Shown: piece after piece, positions 25,487 through 34,928 of the stretch
How positions within the stretch are numbered: the stretch's first letter is position 1
Layout: the number at the start of each line of letters is the position of its first letter
Assembly (NCBI RefSeq): GCF_016612545.1
Contig: NZ_JAENRY010000071.1
Span: 1 to 55,883 of the forward strand
DNA: 55,883 bases
Origin: Streptomyces sp. MBT65
GTDB lineage: Bacteria; Actinomycetota; Actinomycetes; Streptomycetales; Streptomycetaceae
Reading direction: 5' to 3'
Notes under the pieces: model-generated
Seen by the model: only the letters and a program-made list of their open reading frames with translations
Told to the model about the DNA's origin: nothing
Database searches by the model: none
Translations under genes and position numbers: made by a program

Positions 25487-26100
25487 TGACGCGGCCGTCG
25501 ACCCGGCCGACGGCAGACTCCTCGGCCACATCCCGCAGGCCCCCGGCTCCACCGGCGCGCTCGCCGCCCGCGTGGTCCCGCAGATCATCGCCCCGCTCTC
25601 CGGCGACGGCGTGGTCTTCCACTACCCCCTGCGGGGCATCGGTACACCTTCACCGCGAAGACCGCGCAGGACGGCTACCGCTACCGCGCGGAGTTCACCA
25701 ACTCCGCCGGTTCGACGCGGACTTCGGCGATCACGCTGACGGTCACGGAGCCAGGTGAGGGGACGGACGGGGGAGCGGACGGCGGCACCACGGGCGGAGA
25801 CACGTCCGGCGGCTCAGGCAGTACGGGCAGTACGGGTTCAACGAGTACTACAGGCGGGACAAGCGCGTCCGGTAGCACCTCAGGTTCGACTACTGGCGGT
25901 ACTAGGGAACGGGAACAACGGGAACGGCAACGGGAACAACGGGAGGCACGACCACCGAGGCGGCCTCCTCCTCCACCGGCAGCCTCGCCGCCACCGGAGC
26001 CGCAGTGGGCACGGTGGCCGCCCTGGCCGCGCTGCTCACCGGCGCCGGCTGGTACCTGCACCGCCGGGCGACCCGTGGCGGCGCCCGCCCGGTTCAGTAG
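25487..26100 (+). pseudogene. Decayed surface protein with LAXTG sorting signal
   Basis: Coding traces run through three frames. The first reads ...AVDPADGRLLGHIPQAPGSTG...GVVFHYPLRGIGT, breaks near 25640, and continues with an Ig-like stretch YTFTAKTAQDGYRYRAEFTN and SAITLTVTEP. A Gly/Ser/Thr-rich linker follows, breaks again near 25905, and ends as TTTEAASSSTGSLAATG, a hydrophobic helix, then HRRATRGG and the stop. LAATG plus helix plus basic tail is the class E sortase signal typical of streptomycetes. The N-terminal signal peptide and most of the ectodomain are missing. With the iron-box-like site just upstream I suspect an HtaA-type heme-acquisition surface protein, which is an inference. 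Its stop overlaps the 3' end of the convergent MFS gene. Confidence 0.72.
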
Positions 26101-27329
26101 GTCACGGTCTCCGGTACCGGCCCCGTAGGGATGCCGCCCGACGCGGCGACCACGGTGGCCGGGACACCGCCGCGCCGCCGGACCGTGCCCGGCAGCCGCA
26201 GCCGTCCACCGGCGTGCAGGGCGACTCCGGTCATCGGTACGGCGATCACGACCAGCCCGACCGCGAGGATCGCGCCCATCGCGGGGAACCCGGCTTGCGC
26301 AGACAGCACACTGCCCGCGAGCGGCCCCGCAGCCGTCCCCAGTGACGACGTGGAGCCGACCAGAACCGCCCAACGCCCGCGCGGATCAAGGGAGGCGGCG
26401 AGACCGAGGACGTAGGACAGGACGATCGGGTAGAGGGTGTTCCAGGCGATCTCGCCGGTCGCGAACGTCCTCAGGTCGTGCGCGGACGCGCTGAGCACGA
26501 TGCAGCCCGCGATGAGCGCGGTGCCCGCGCCGATCGGCACCGCGCGCCCCAGCCGGGAGCCGAGCGCGCCCGCGCCGATCACGCCCACGAGCCCGGTGCC
26601 GAGCGCGATGGCGAAGACCGCGCCGACGGTGACCTCGGAGAGGTGCGCCTGGGCGATGCCGATGCGGCCGCTGACGCCCCAGAGGGAGTTCTGGGCGAGC
26701 GACCAGCACAACAGGGTGGTGGCGAGGACGAGTCCGGCACGGCGGTGGGGGAGTCCGGTGGTCTGCACGCGCGCGTGCTCCGTCGTCGCCGTAGGCACCG
26801 GGAGGCGGCCGGTCAGCGGCCATACGGCGAGTGCGGTGAGCGCGATCGCGGCGAGCGGTTGGCCGTGGCCGGAGCCAAGGTGCGGGACCGTCAGATAGAC
26901 GGCGCCCGCGAGCGCCGACACGCACAACAGGCCGAGCGTGGAGGCGCGGTGGGGGTCCCGTTCGGCGGCGATCCCGGACGCGGCGACCGTGGTGGCCGTA
27001 CCCGATCCGAAGCCGCCGACGACCGCGCCCGCGATGATGGCGGGGACGGCGTGCGTGAACGCGGCCGAGCCGTAGCCGAGCACGGCGAGGGCGAGCCCGA
27101 TCCGGGCGAGGGTGCGCGGGCCGATCCGTTCGACGCGCGAGGCGAGCAGAAAGCCCGCCGCGGCCGAACTCAGCAGCAGCGCACTGCCGACGGCACCGGC
27201 CTGCGTCGCGGACAACGGCAGCCCCGCGTCGAGCCGGCCGACGGTGGTGGGCAGGAGGTAAGGGGCTAGGTACCCGGCCGTGAAAAGGGCGACGAGGGGC
27301 CAGGGCGTGGTGGTGCTGCGGGCGAACAC
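26094..27329 (-). CDS. MFS transporter
   Basis: About 411 residues with roughly 12 hydrophobic segments, from PWPLVALFTAGYLAPYLLPTTVG through VGLVVIAVPMTGVALHAGG. It belongs to the major facilitator superfamily; no substrate motif is recognisable. An upstream GTG (27518) would add about 63 Arg/Pro-rich residues, so I take the GTG at 27329 (MFARSTTTPWPLV) as the start. It is convergent with the surface-protein pseudogene. Upstream, 27330-27530 shows no gene and leads into a dispersed repeat. Confidence 0.82.
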   Translation of the reverse strand: MFARSTTTPWPLVALFTAGYLAPYLLPTTVGRLDAGLPLSATQAGAVGSALLLSSAAAGFLLASRVERIGPRTLARIGLALAVLGYGSAAFTHAVPAIIAGAVVGGFGSGTATTVAASGIAAERDPHRASTLGLLCVSALAGAVYLTVPHLGSGHGQPLAAIALTALAVWPLTGRLPVPTATTEHARVQTTGLPHRRAGLVLATTLLCWSLAQNSLWGVSGRIGIAQAHLSEVTVGAVFAIALGTGLVGVIGAGALGSRLGRAVPIGAGTALIAGCIVLSASAHDLRTFATGEIAWNTLYPIVLSYVLGLAASLDPRGRWAVLVGSTSSLGTAAGPLAGSVLSAQAGFPAMGAILAVGLVVIAVPMTGVALHAGGRLRLPGTVRRRGGVPATVVAASGGIPTGPVPETVTY

Positions 27330-27529
27330 GGGCGTTCCCAGGGCATGCGAAAGAAGCGGCTCAAAAAGGGGATTGGGCGACGACCGTCGACGGACAGGAA
27401 CGCGCGGCCAATTTGTATCAAGCACGCGCTTCGCGAAAGAAGGGCGGGGGGTGTGATGTGGGGCACGTTCAGTTTGGGGTGGGGGATGCCGGGTAACCGC
27501 AGGCCCACATTGCGGCACTGGCCAGGGGT

Positions 27530-27690
27530 TATCGGCCCGTCCGGCACCTTTTCAGCACAGGCCGACTACATCCAGCCCGCCCGGCGCCTTTTCGGCACAG
27601 GCCCGCAAATTCAGCCCGTCCGGCGTTTGAGGGCGAGGCCCCTTCAGGGCCGAAGCGGGGGTCTGGGGGCCGCAGCCCCCAGAAGGCGCG
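27530..27690. repeat. Dispersed intergenic repeat, copy A (minus orientation)
   Basis: Contains, on the minus strand, a CTGGGGGC hairpin, GACCCCCGCTTCGGCCCTGA, AGGGGCCTC, CTCAAACGCCGGACGGGCTG, then two tandem units of AAATTTGCGGGCCTGTG-like sequence ending in CGAAAA. Copy B at 39349-39500 has the same order of elements on the plus strand, so the two form a long inverted pair about 12 kb apart. Such repeats are common between Streptomyces genes. Confidence 0.8.
27663..27682 (-). terminator. Hairpin at the 3' side of the IclR gene
   Basis: CTGGGGGC / GCCCCCAG with a 4-nt loop, 12 nt after the IclR stop on the minus strand. It is the hairpin part of repeat copy A and can act as a terminator. 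Confidence 0.65.
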
Positions 27691-27694
27691 CCCA

Positions 27695-28477
27695 CTACCG
27701 CCAGTGCACAGTCCCACCGGCCCCGGCCGACGCACCCTCGATCTTCGCCCGGACCTCCCGCATCACCGCAACGATCTCCCCCTCGTGCCCCGGCGTCAGC
27801 CGAGCAACCGGTACCGAGCAACTGATCGCGTCCAGCGCAGGCCTGTCGTACCGCAGCGCGAACCCGAACCCCACGATCCCGAGCACCCCCTCCTGACGGT
27901 CGACCGAGTACCCACGGACGCGAATCACGGCGAGGTCCGCGACCAACGCCTCCCGCGTGGTGAGGGTGTTGGGGGTCGCCGCCTCGTACGGCCCGTCGGG
28001 CAACTCGGCGTCCGGCCGTTCGGCGAGCAGGGCCTTGCCCAGGGCGCCCACATGGGCCGGCAGCCGCCGCCCCACCCGGCTGATGGTCCGCAGGTACTCG
28101 TGCGACTCCCGGGTCGCGAGATACGCGACGTCCCGCCCGTCCAGCCGCCCCAGGTGGATCGTCTCGCCGAGCGCCTGGGACGCCTCGTCGAGATACGGCC
28201 GTACGGCCCGCACCCGGGGGTCGGAGTCGAGGTAGCTCGTGCCGGTGAGCAGGGCGCGCAGGCCGATGCCGTAGAGCGAGCCGGTGATGTCGGTGCGGAC
28301 CCAGCCGTGTGCGATCAGGGTCTGGAGGAGGGCGTACATCGAGCTGCGCGGCACGTCCAGCTCGTCGGCGAGTTCCTGGAGGCGCGCGGGACGGTCGCCG
28401 CGCGCGGCGAGCAGTTCGAGCAGCTCGACCGTACGGGCGGCGGACTTCACCTCGCGGACGCCACCGGGCTCTGACAT
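27695..28477 (-). CDS. IclR-family transcriptional regulator
   Basis: 260 residues. The N-terminal winged helix (about 10-70) contains SAARTVELLELLAARGDRPARLQELADELDVPRSSMYALLQTLIAHGWV. The C-terminal IclR effector domain holds HLGRLDGRDVAYLATRES, VGALGKALLAERPDAEL and the late ISCSVPVARLTPGHEGEIVAVM. It is divergent from the glucarate catabolic genes, so it is probably their local regulator with a sugar-acid effector. A candidate operator lies at 28550-28564. Confidence 0.92.
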   Translation of the reverse strand: MSEPGGVREVKSAARTVELLELLAARGDRPARLQELADELDVPRSSMYALLQTLIAHGWVRTDITGSLYGIGLRALLTGTSYLDSDPRVRAVRPYLDEASQALGETIHLGRLDGRDVAYLATRESHEYLRTISRVGRRLPAHVGALGKALLAERPDAELPDGPYEAATPNTLTTREALVADLAVIRVRGYSVDRQEGVLGIVGFGFALRYDRPALDAISCSVPVARLTPGHEGEIVAVMREVRAKIEGASAGAGGTVHWR

Positions 28478-28508
28478 GGGGTGATGGTAGCGAGCGCGGG
28501 GTGCCCCA

Positions 28509-28537
28509 TTGACGGTCGAGGTTCGCGTATCTAACCT
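28509..28537 (+). promoter_or_regulatory. Promoter of the kdgD-gudD operon
   Basis: TTGACG (28509-28514), a 17-nt spacer and TAACCT (28532-28537) fit the streptomycete vegetative consensus TTGACN/TANNNT. Transcription would start near 28544, about 30 nt before the kdgD ATG. Confidence 0.6.
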
Positions 28538-28549
28538 CTGTCTTCATAC

Positions 28550-28564
28550 GTGGATAACATCTAC
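28550..28564 (+). promoter_or_regulatory. Candidate IclR operator
   Basis: Imperfect palindrome GTGGAT-AAC-ATCTAC (5 of 6 arm positions pair) just downstream of the predicted transcription start, in the divergent region between the IclR gene and its likely targets. Size and position suit an IclR-family repressor site. Confidence 0.45.
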
Positions 28565-28572
28565 ATAGGGAG

Positions 28573-29550
28573 ATGACTTCAGTGAACGGCGAACCGGAGA
28601 CCACCAAGACCCCAGAGACCACGGAGTCCGTGGTGCGCAGGCTCCGCGACGGGATGGCGGCCGGCGTGCTCTCCTTCCCGCTCACCTCCTTCCATGACGA
28701 CGGCTCCCTCGACCCCGGCGGCTTCCGCACCCACGTCGCCGAGCGGATCGCCACGGCCCCCGGCGCCGTGTTCCCCGCCTGCGGCACCGGCGAGTTCTTC
28801 TCGCTCGACGAGGACGAGTACCGCACGGTCGTCACCGTCGCGGTGGAGGAGGCGGCCGGCCGTGTCCCCGTCGTCGCCGGAGTCGGCTACGGCTGGGCAC
28901 AGGCCGCCCGCTTCGCGCGCATCGCCGAGGAGGCCGGCGCCGACGCCCTCCTCGTCCTGCCGCACTACCTCGTCGCCGCCCCGCAGGACGGCCTGGTCGC
29001 CCAGCTCGAACAGCTCGCCGCCCGCACCCGGCTCCCGCTCATCGCCTACCAGCGCGGCCAAGTCGCCTATACGGCGGCCTCGTTGAGGCGGATCGCGCAG
29101 ATCCCCGGCGTCATCGGCCTCAAGGACGGCCACAGCGACCTCGACCGCCTGCAACGCCTCACGCTCGCCGCCCCCGAGGGCTTCCTCTTCTTCAACGGCG
29201 CCTCGACCGCCGAGATCCAGGCCCGCGCCTATGCCACGGTCGGCGTGCCCGCCTACTCCTCCGCCGTCCACGCCTTCGCCCCCGAGATCGCGAACGCCTT
29301 CTTCAGTGCACTGCGCGACGGCGAGGAGAAGTCCGTCGAGAAACTGCTGCGCGACTTCTACGTCCCGTTCGTCGAACTCCGCGACCGGGTGCCGGGATAC
29401 GCGGTGTCCCTGGTCAAGTCGGCGGCCCGGCTGCGGGGTTGCCCGGTGGGCCCCGTGCGCGCCCCGCTCACCGACCCCACGGCCACCGACCTGGCCGACC
29501 TCACCGCCCTGCTCACCACCGGACTCGACCTCGTAGGAGCCGCGCTGTGA
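28573..29550 (+). CDS. kdgD: 5-dehydro-4-deoxyglucarate dehydratase
   Basis: DHDPS-family aldolase-fold enzyme of 325 residues. It converts 5-keto-4-deoxyglucarate to 2,5-dioxopentanoate (alpha-ketoglutarate semialdehyde) with loss of water and CO2. The Schiff-base Lys184 is in VIGLKDGHSDLDR and the family Tyr159 in LIAYQRGQVAYT. Other matches are GVLSFPLTSFHDDGSLD and VFPACGTGEFFSLDEDEY. It is translationally coupled to glucarate dehydratase by a GTGA overlap. The semialdehyde dehydrogenase needed to complete the route is not in this window. Confidence 0.92.
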   Translation: MTSVNGEPETTKTPETTESVVRRLRDGMAAGVLSFPLTSFHDDGSLDPGGFRTHVAERIATAPGAVFPACGTGEFFSLDEDEYRTVVTVAVEEAAGRVPVVAGVGYGWAQAARFARIAEEAGADALLVLPHYLVAAPQDGLVAQLEQLAARTRLPLIAYQRGQVAYTAASLRRIAQIPGVIGLKDGHSDLDRLQRLTLAAPEGFLFFNGASTAEIQARAYATVGVPAYSSAVHAFAPEIANAFFSALRDGEEKSVEKLLRDFYVPFVELRDRVPGYAVSLVKSAARLRGCPVGPVRAPLTDPTATDLADLTALLTTGLDLVGAAL

Positions 29551-30836
29551 ACCTCACCATCGCCGACATCCGGCTGACCCCGATCCTGGTCGCCGACCCG
29601 CCGCTGCTGAACACCCAGGGCGTCCACCAGCCCTACACCCCGCGCCTGATCGTCGAGATCGAGACGGCCGACGGGATCACCGGCCTCGGCGAGACCTACG
29701 GCGACACCAAGTACCTGGAACTGGCCCGGCCGTACGCCCGGAAACTGATCGGCCGTCAAGTCGGCGATCTGAACGGCCTGTTCACCGTCGCCGACGAGGT
29801 CGCGGTCGACGCTTCCCGGACCTCCTCGCAGGTCGACGTCGGCGGACTGCGCGGTGTGCAGACCGCCGACAAGCTGCGCCTGTCCGTTGTCTCCGCCTTC
29901 GAGGTCGCCTGCCTCGACGCGCTCGGCAAGGCGCTCGGGCTGCCTGTGCACGCGCTGCTCGGGGGCAAGGTGCGGGACGCGGTCGAGTACAGCGCGTACC
30001 TGTTCTACAAGTGGGCCGACCACCCCGAGGGCGTGGCGAGCGAGAAGGACGACTGGGGTGCCGCGATCGACCCGGCCGGAGTCGTCGAGCAGGCACGGAA
30101 GTTCAAGGAGCGCTACGGCTTCACCTCCTTCAAGCTCAAGGGCGGGGTCTTCCCGCCCGACGAGGAGATCGCCGCCGTACGGGCGTTGGCGGACGCCTTC
30201 CCCGACCACCCCCTGCGCCTGGACCCCAACGGCGCCTGGTCCGTGGAGACTTCGCTGAAGGTCGCGAAGGAACTGGACGGTGTCCTCGAATACCTGGAGG
30301 ACCCGGCCCTCGGCACCCCCGCCATGGCCGAGGTGTCCGCCGGCACCGATGTACCGCTCGCCACCAACATGTGCGTGACGACGTTCGCCGAGATCAAGGA
30401 GGCCTTCGCGAAGGACGCCGTCCAGGTCGTGCTCTCCGACCACCACTACTGGGGCGGACTGCGCAACACCCAGCAACTGGCCGCCATCTGCCGCACGTTC
30501 GGCGTCGGCATCTCCATGCACTCCAACACCCACCTCGGGATCAGCCTCGCCGCGATGACCCATGTCGCGTCGACCGTCCCGAACCTCCACCACGCCTGCG
30601 ACTCCCACTACCCCTGGCAGTCGGAGGACGTCCTCACCGAGCGCCTCACCTTCACCGACGCCAAGGTCACCGTCTCCGACGCCCCCGGCCTCGGCGTCGA
30701 ACTCGACCGCGCCAGGCTGGAGTTGCTGCACCGGCGCTGGCTCGACGACGACGGTGCGCTGCGCGAGCGCGACGACGCGGCCGCGATGCGGATCACCGAC
30801 CCGGAGTGGGTGACGCCTTCGATGCCGCGCTGGTAG
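29547..30836 (+). CDS. gudD: Glucarate dehydratase
   Basis: Enolase-superfamily enzyme of 429 residues, converting D-glucarate (or L-idarate) to 5-keto-4-deoxyglucarate, the substrate of the preceding gene. The catalytic Lys pair lies in TSFKLKGGVF (Lys196 and Lys198), metal ligands in LRLDPNGAW and YLEDPALG, and the catalytic His325 in SMHSNTHLGISL. The GTG start overlaps the kdgD stop. Together with IclR this makes a compact sugar-diacid catabolic cassette. Confidence 0.93.
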   Translation: MNLTIADIRLTPILVADPPLLNTQGVHQPYTPRLIVEIETADGITGLGETYGDTKYLELARPYARKLIGRQVGDLNGLFTVADEVAVDASRTSSQVDVGGLRGVQTADKLRLSVVSAFEVACLDALGKALGLPVHALLGGKVRDAVEYSAYLFYKWADHPEGVASEKDDWGAAIDPAGVVEQARKFKERYGFTSFKLKGGVFPPDEEIAAVRALADAFPDHPLRLDPNGAWSVETSLKVAKELDGVLEYLEDPALGTPAMAEVSAGTDVPLATNMCVTTFAEIKEAFAKDAVQVVLSDHHYWGGLRNTQQLAAICRTFGVGISMHSNTHLGISLAAMTHVASTVPNLHHACDSHYPWQSEDVLTERLTFTDAKVTVSDAPGLGVELDRARLELLHRRWLDDDGALRERDDAAAMRITDPEWVTPSMPRW

Positions 30837-31046
30837 GACCGGTGGGAGTGAACAGGGTGACCGGATCCGGACGCGTGCGGCGCGGCACCGGGCGAGGCAC
30901 GCACCGTAGCGCCCGGCAGCCGCCGTAGCGCCCGGACCTGCGCTTGCCGCACACCGGCGCGACGGGCGGTCGCGGAGCGGGAGCCGCCCCCACGCGCGCG
31001 TGGTGGTGCACACTGGCCTGATCCGTATCACGTCAGGGAGCGCACC
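30837..31046. other. Intergenic region with short direct repeat
   Basis: The 13-mer CCGTAGCGCCCGG occurs twice about 19 nt apart near 30904 and 30923. Close to the kinase start is TGATCCGTATCA, a 4-bp-arm dyad. No gene is seen. Confidence 0.45.
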
Positions 31047-32204
31047 GTGACCGCGTCCAACGCGTCCACCGGAAAGGGACCGTCGTCCCGCAGCGAAGGG
31101 CCGTCCTGCGGGGTCGACCCGCTGGCCGGGTTGCGCGCGGCGGACGATCCGCCCTGGGACGTGTACCTCACCGGCACCGTCTTCCTCGACATCATCTTCA
31201 CCGGGCTCGAAACCGCCCCCGTGCGCGGCACCGAGTCCTGGGCCCGCGGGATGGGATCGAGCCCCGGCGGGGTCGCCAACATGGCCACCGCGCTGTCCCG
31301 CCTCGGCCTGCGCACCTCGCTGGCAGCGGCCTTCGGCGACGACCACTACGGCGAGTACTGCTGGGACGCGCTGGAACAGGGCGAGGGCATCGACCTCTCC
31401 ACCTCCCGCAAGGTGCCCGGCTGGCACTCCCCGGTCACCGTGTCGATGGCCTACGAGGGCGAACGCACGATGGTCTCGCACGGCCACGAGCCGCCCCCGG
31501 AGGTCGTGTTCGGCCAGGGCGGCGCACCTGACTGCCCGCCACGCGCGCGTGCCGCCGTCGCCTCCCTCACCCCCGGCAAGCAGGCCCCCTGGGTCGCCCA
31601 GGCCGCGAGCGAGGGCACCCGGATCTTCGCCGACGTCGGCTGGGACGACACCGGAGCCTGGGACCTCGCCGGACTCGCCGACCTCGCGCACTGCGAGGCC
31701 TTCCTGCCGAACGCCGAGGAGGCCATGCGCTACACCGGCGCCGACTGCCCCCGCGCAGCCGCCCACGCCCTCGCCGAACACGTACCCCTCGCCGTCGTCA
31801 CCCTGGGTGCTGACGGCGCCTACGCCGTGGACCGGCGTACCGGGGAGTCCGCCGCGGTCCCGGCGATCGCCGTCGAGGCCCTCGACCCCACCGGCGCGGG
31901 CGACGTCTTCGTGGCCGGCTTCGTCACCGGAACCCTGGCCGGCTGGCCGCTCGCCGACCGCCTCGCCTTCGCCGGACTCACCGCCGCGCTCTCCGTCCAG
32001 GAGTTCGGCGGCTCCCTCTCCGCACCGAGCTGGTCGGAGATCGGCGCCTGGTGGCGCAAGGTGCAGTCGGTCGCGGGCCAGGACCCGACCGCCCTGAGCC
32101 GGTACGCGTTCCTGGCGGGACTCGTACCGGAGGAACAGGGCGACGGCAGCCCCTGGCCGCTGCGGCGGGCGGTGCCGACGATCGGGTTCGGCGGGTCGAC
32201 GTAG
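31047..32204 (+). CDS. PfkB-family carbohydrate kinase
   Basis: Ribokinase-like sugar kinase, 385 residues. The PfkB signature 1 region is MGSSPGGVANMATALSRLG, and signature 2 is ALDPTGAGDVFVAGFVTGTL with catalytic base Asp286. The ATP side includes VVTLGADGAYAVD. There is an unusual Ser/Gly-rich N-terminal extension of about 35 residues before the domain starts at WDVYLTGTVFLD. The gene follows gudD after 210 nt, but glucarate degradation by way of KdgD needs no kinase, so its substrate is unknown. GTG start with AGGGAG upstream. Confidence 0.87.
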   Translation: MTASNASTGKGPSSRSEGPSCGVDPLAGLRAADDPPWDVYLTGTVFLDIIFTGLETAPVRGTESWARGMGSSPGGVANMATALSRLGLRTSLAAAFGDDHYGEYCWDALEQGEGIDLSTSRKVPGWHSPVTVSMAYEGERTMVSHGHEPPPEVVFGQGGAPDCPPRARAAVASLTPGKQAPWVAQAASEGTRIFADVGWDDTGAWDLAGLADLAHCEAFLPNAEEAMRYTGADCPRAAAHALAEHVPLAVVTLGADGAYAVDRRTGESAAVPAIAVEALDPTGAGDVFVAGFVTGTLAGWPLADRLAFAGLTAALSVQEFGGSLSAPSWSEIGAWWRKVQSVAGQDPTALSRYAFLAGLVPEEQGDGSPWPLRRAVPTIGFGGST

Positions 32205-32285
32205 GGGGAGGCGGGGCCGGTAGCCGCTCGCTCGCGCGCAGGCGCCCCGGGGCGGAACGTTCCTGCTCGGCCGTCCCGGCGAGGC

Positions 32286-33008
32286 TCAGCGAGCCGCCGC
32301 CGCCCGCTCCACCACACCCGTGACCTCTTCCCGTACGGCCTCGAAGACCGCCTCGGGCAAGGTGCCGAGCGGAGTGAGCGCCAGAGTCCCGAGGACGCGG
32401 CGGACGTCGGTGTCGTAGGGAACGCTCTCGCTCAGCACGTCGTAGCCGTCACGGACCGCGACCCGCAGCACGGGCGCCTCCGGACCCGCCCCCACCGCGA
32501 CCGCGACCACGAAGGGGACCTCGCCCCGGAGCTGGTCGGACAGCTTGCGGTAGCCGCTGGCGATCGGTTCGTCCCAGCGCAGATGCAGCAGCAGCGGGCG
32601 CTTCGCCAGCAGCTCGGCGAGATCGGTCTCGACGGGACCGTCCGGCTCCAGGACCACCGCGCGGGCGTCCAGCACCAGCGCGGCCGGCAGCAGACACCGC
32701 AGCGAGCTGCCGACTATGTTCCCGCCGACCGTCGCGGTCCGGCGCACCGCACCGGTCCCCACCCCGTTCGCCGCCCGGCGCAGCACCTCCGGCACCCGCT
32801 CGTCGATCTCGTGCAGCAGTACGGCCGCGCCCAGCGTCCCGTCCCCGATCACCTTGGCCTCGGGCAGCGCCCGCAGGGACACCGCCTGCTCCGGGAACCC
32901 GTCCCGTTGCCAGGAGGCCCACACCAGCGTCGCCCCGCCGACGGGCACCGCCCCCTCGGTCAGGCACTCCTGCGCTTCGGACACGGACGTGGGCAGACGC
33001 ACGAACAC
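32286..33008 (-). CDS. FAD-binding subunit-like protein of molybdenum hydroxylases (CoxM/XdhB type)
   Basis: About 240 residues. The FAD site motifs are VGGATLVWA near the start and TATVGGNIVGSSLRCLLPAALVLDA in the middle; a CO-dehydrogenase flavoprotein C-terminal-like domain follows. Such subunits normally work in a complex with a 2Fe-2S subunit and a molybdopterin subunit, neither of which is beside it. The start is uncertain: GTG 33008 gives MFVRLPTSV, the natural domain start, and ATG 33110 would add 34 residues. It is convergent with the PfkB kinase gene. Confidence 0.75.
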   Translation of the reverse strand: MFVRLPTSVSEAQECLTEGAVPVGGATLVWASWQRDGFPEQAVSLRALPEAKVIGDGTLGAAVLLHEIDERVPEVLRRAANGVGTGAVRRTATVGGNIVGSSLRCLLPAALVLDARAVVLEPDGPVETDLAELLAKRPLLLHLRWDEPIASGYRKLSDQLRGEVPFVVAVAVGAGPEAPVLRVAVRDGYDVLSESVPYDTDVRRVLGTLALTPLGTLPEAVFEAVREEVTGVVERAAAAR

Positions 33009-33329
33009 AGCGGCCGACCTGCTTTCCCTCACGGCCCGGCGGTGGGAGCCACGGCCCACCGGCCGGATCTCCAGCTGACACTTGGCTGACACAGCACATT
33101 GTCCGTACAAGCGCGGGGGCGCGAACAGAGCTCACGGCGACACCCTGTGCGCCCGCCCTGCGCCGGGAACGCTTCCCGGCACCCCGGGCGCCACCCCGTA
33201 TTTCGTGGCCCGACGGTCACCGAAAAGCCCTACGGCGTTGTCAGTGGCCCGGCGTACCCTGGGAATCACCAGGCCGCCCTTGTGGCGGGCGAGTCATATC
33301 GAGGAGGACGAGCAAGGCCACAGAGCCGG
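33009..33329. other. Divergent intergenic region before phoH
   Basis: About 320 nt between the FAD-subunit gene and phoH. No gene is seen. A GAGGAGG at about 33300 lies too far (about 24 nt) from the phoH ATG to be its ribosome site, and no convincing -35/-10 pair is visible. If the upstream ATG 33110 of the FAD gene is used, part of this is coding. Confidence 0.4.
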
Positions 33330-34388
<1,059 letters not shown>

Positions 34389-34400
34389 ATCAGCACGACC

Positions 34401-34898
34401 ATGTCGATCGACGTCAACAACGAGTCCGGAACCGAGGTCGACGAGCAGGCGATCCTCGACATCGCCCGCTACGCCCTCGCGCGGATGCGCATCCACCCGC
34501 TCTCCGAGCTCTCGGTGATCGTCGTGGACGAGGACGCCATGGAGCAGCTCCACATCCAGTGGATGGACCTGCCCGGGCCGACCGATGTCATGTCCTTCCC
34601 GATGGACGAGCTGCGTCCGCCGAGCAAGGACGACGAGGAGCCCGCGCCGGGGCTCCTCGGTGACATCGTGCTGTGCCCGGAGGTCGCCGCGAAGCAGGGC
34701 GCCGAGGCCGAGACGCAGCACACCATGGACGAGGAGCTCCAACTCCTCACCGTCCACGGTGTGTTGCACCTCCTCGGCTACGACCACGAGGAGCCCGACG
34801 AGAAGGCCGAGATGTTCGGCCTCCAGGCCGCCATCGTGGACGGCTGGCGCGCGGAGAAGGGCCACACCGGCCCCTCCCCGGCTCCGACGGTCTCCTAG
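34401..34898 (+). CDS. ybeY: Endoribonuclease YbeY
   Basis: Single-strand-specific metallo-endoribonuclease of 165 residues, acting in 16S rRNA 3' maturation and ribosome quality control. The zinc motif is HGVLHLLGYDHEEPDE (three His). The preceding conserved portion is MDLPGPTDVMSFPMDE and LLGDIVLCPEVAA. It sits between phoH and corC, as is widely conserved. Confidence 0.96.
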   Translation: MSIDVNNESGTEVDEQAILDIARYALARMRIHPLSELSVIVVDEDAMEQLHIQWMDLPGPTDVMSFPMDELRPPSKDDEEPAPGLLGDIVLCPEVAAKQGAEAETQHTMDEELQLLTVHGVLHLLGYDHEEPDEKAEMFGLQAAIVDGWRAEKGHTGPSPAPTVS

Positions 34899-34928
34899 GG
34901 CACGGTTAGGCACAGGTAAGTACGCCTC

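Noticed and set aside
25432..25758. 108-codon open frame after the deaminase gene
   Set aside because: Its translation is Arg/Pro/Ser-rich noise; the meaningful protein segments of this region lie in other frames of the surface-protein pseudogene.
27345..27896. 183-codon open frame starting in the MFS upstream region
   Set aside because: It crosses the dispersed repeat and runs antisense into the IclR gene, with no recognisable domain.
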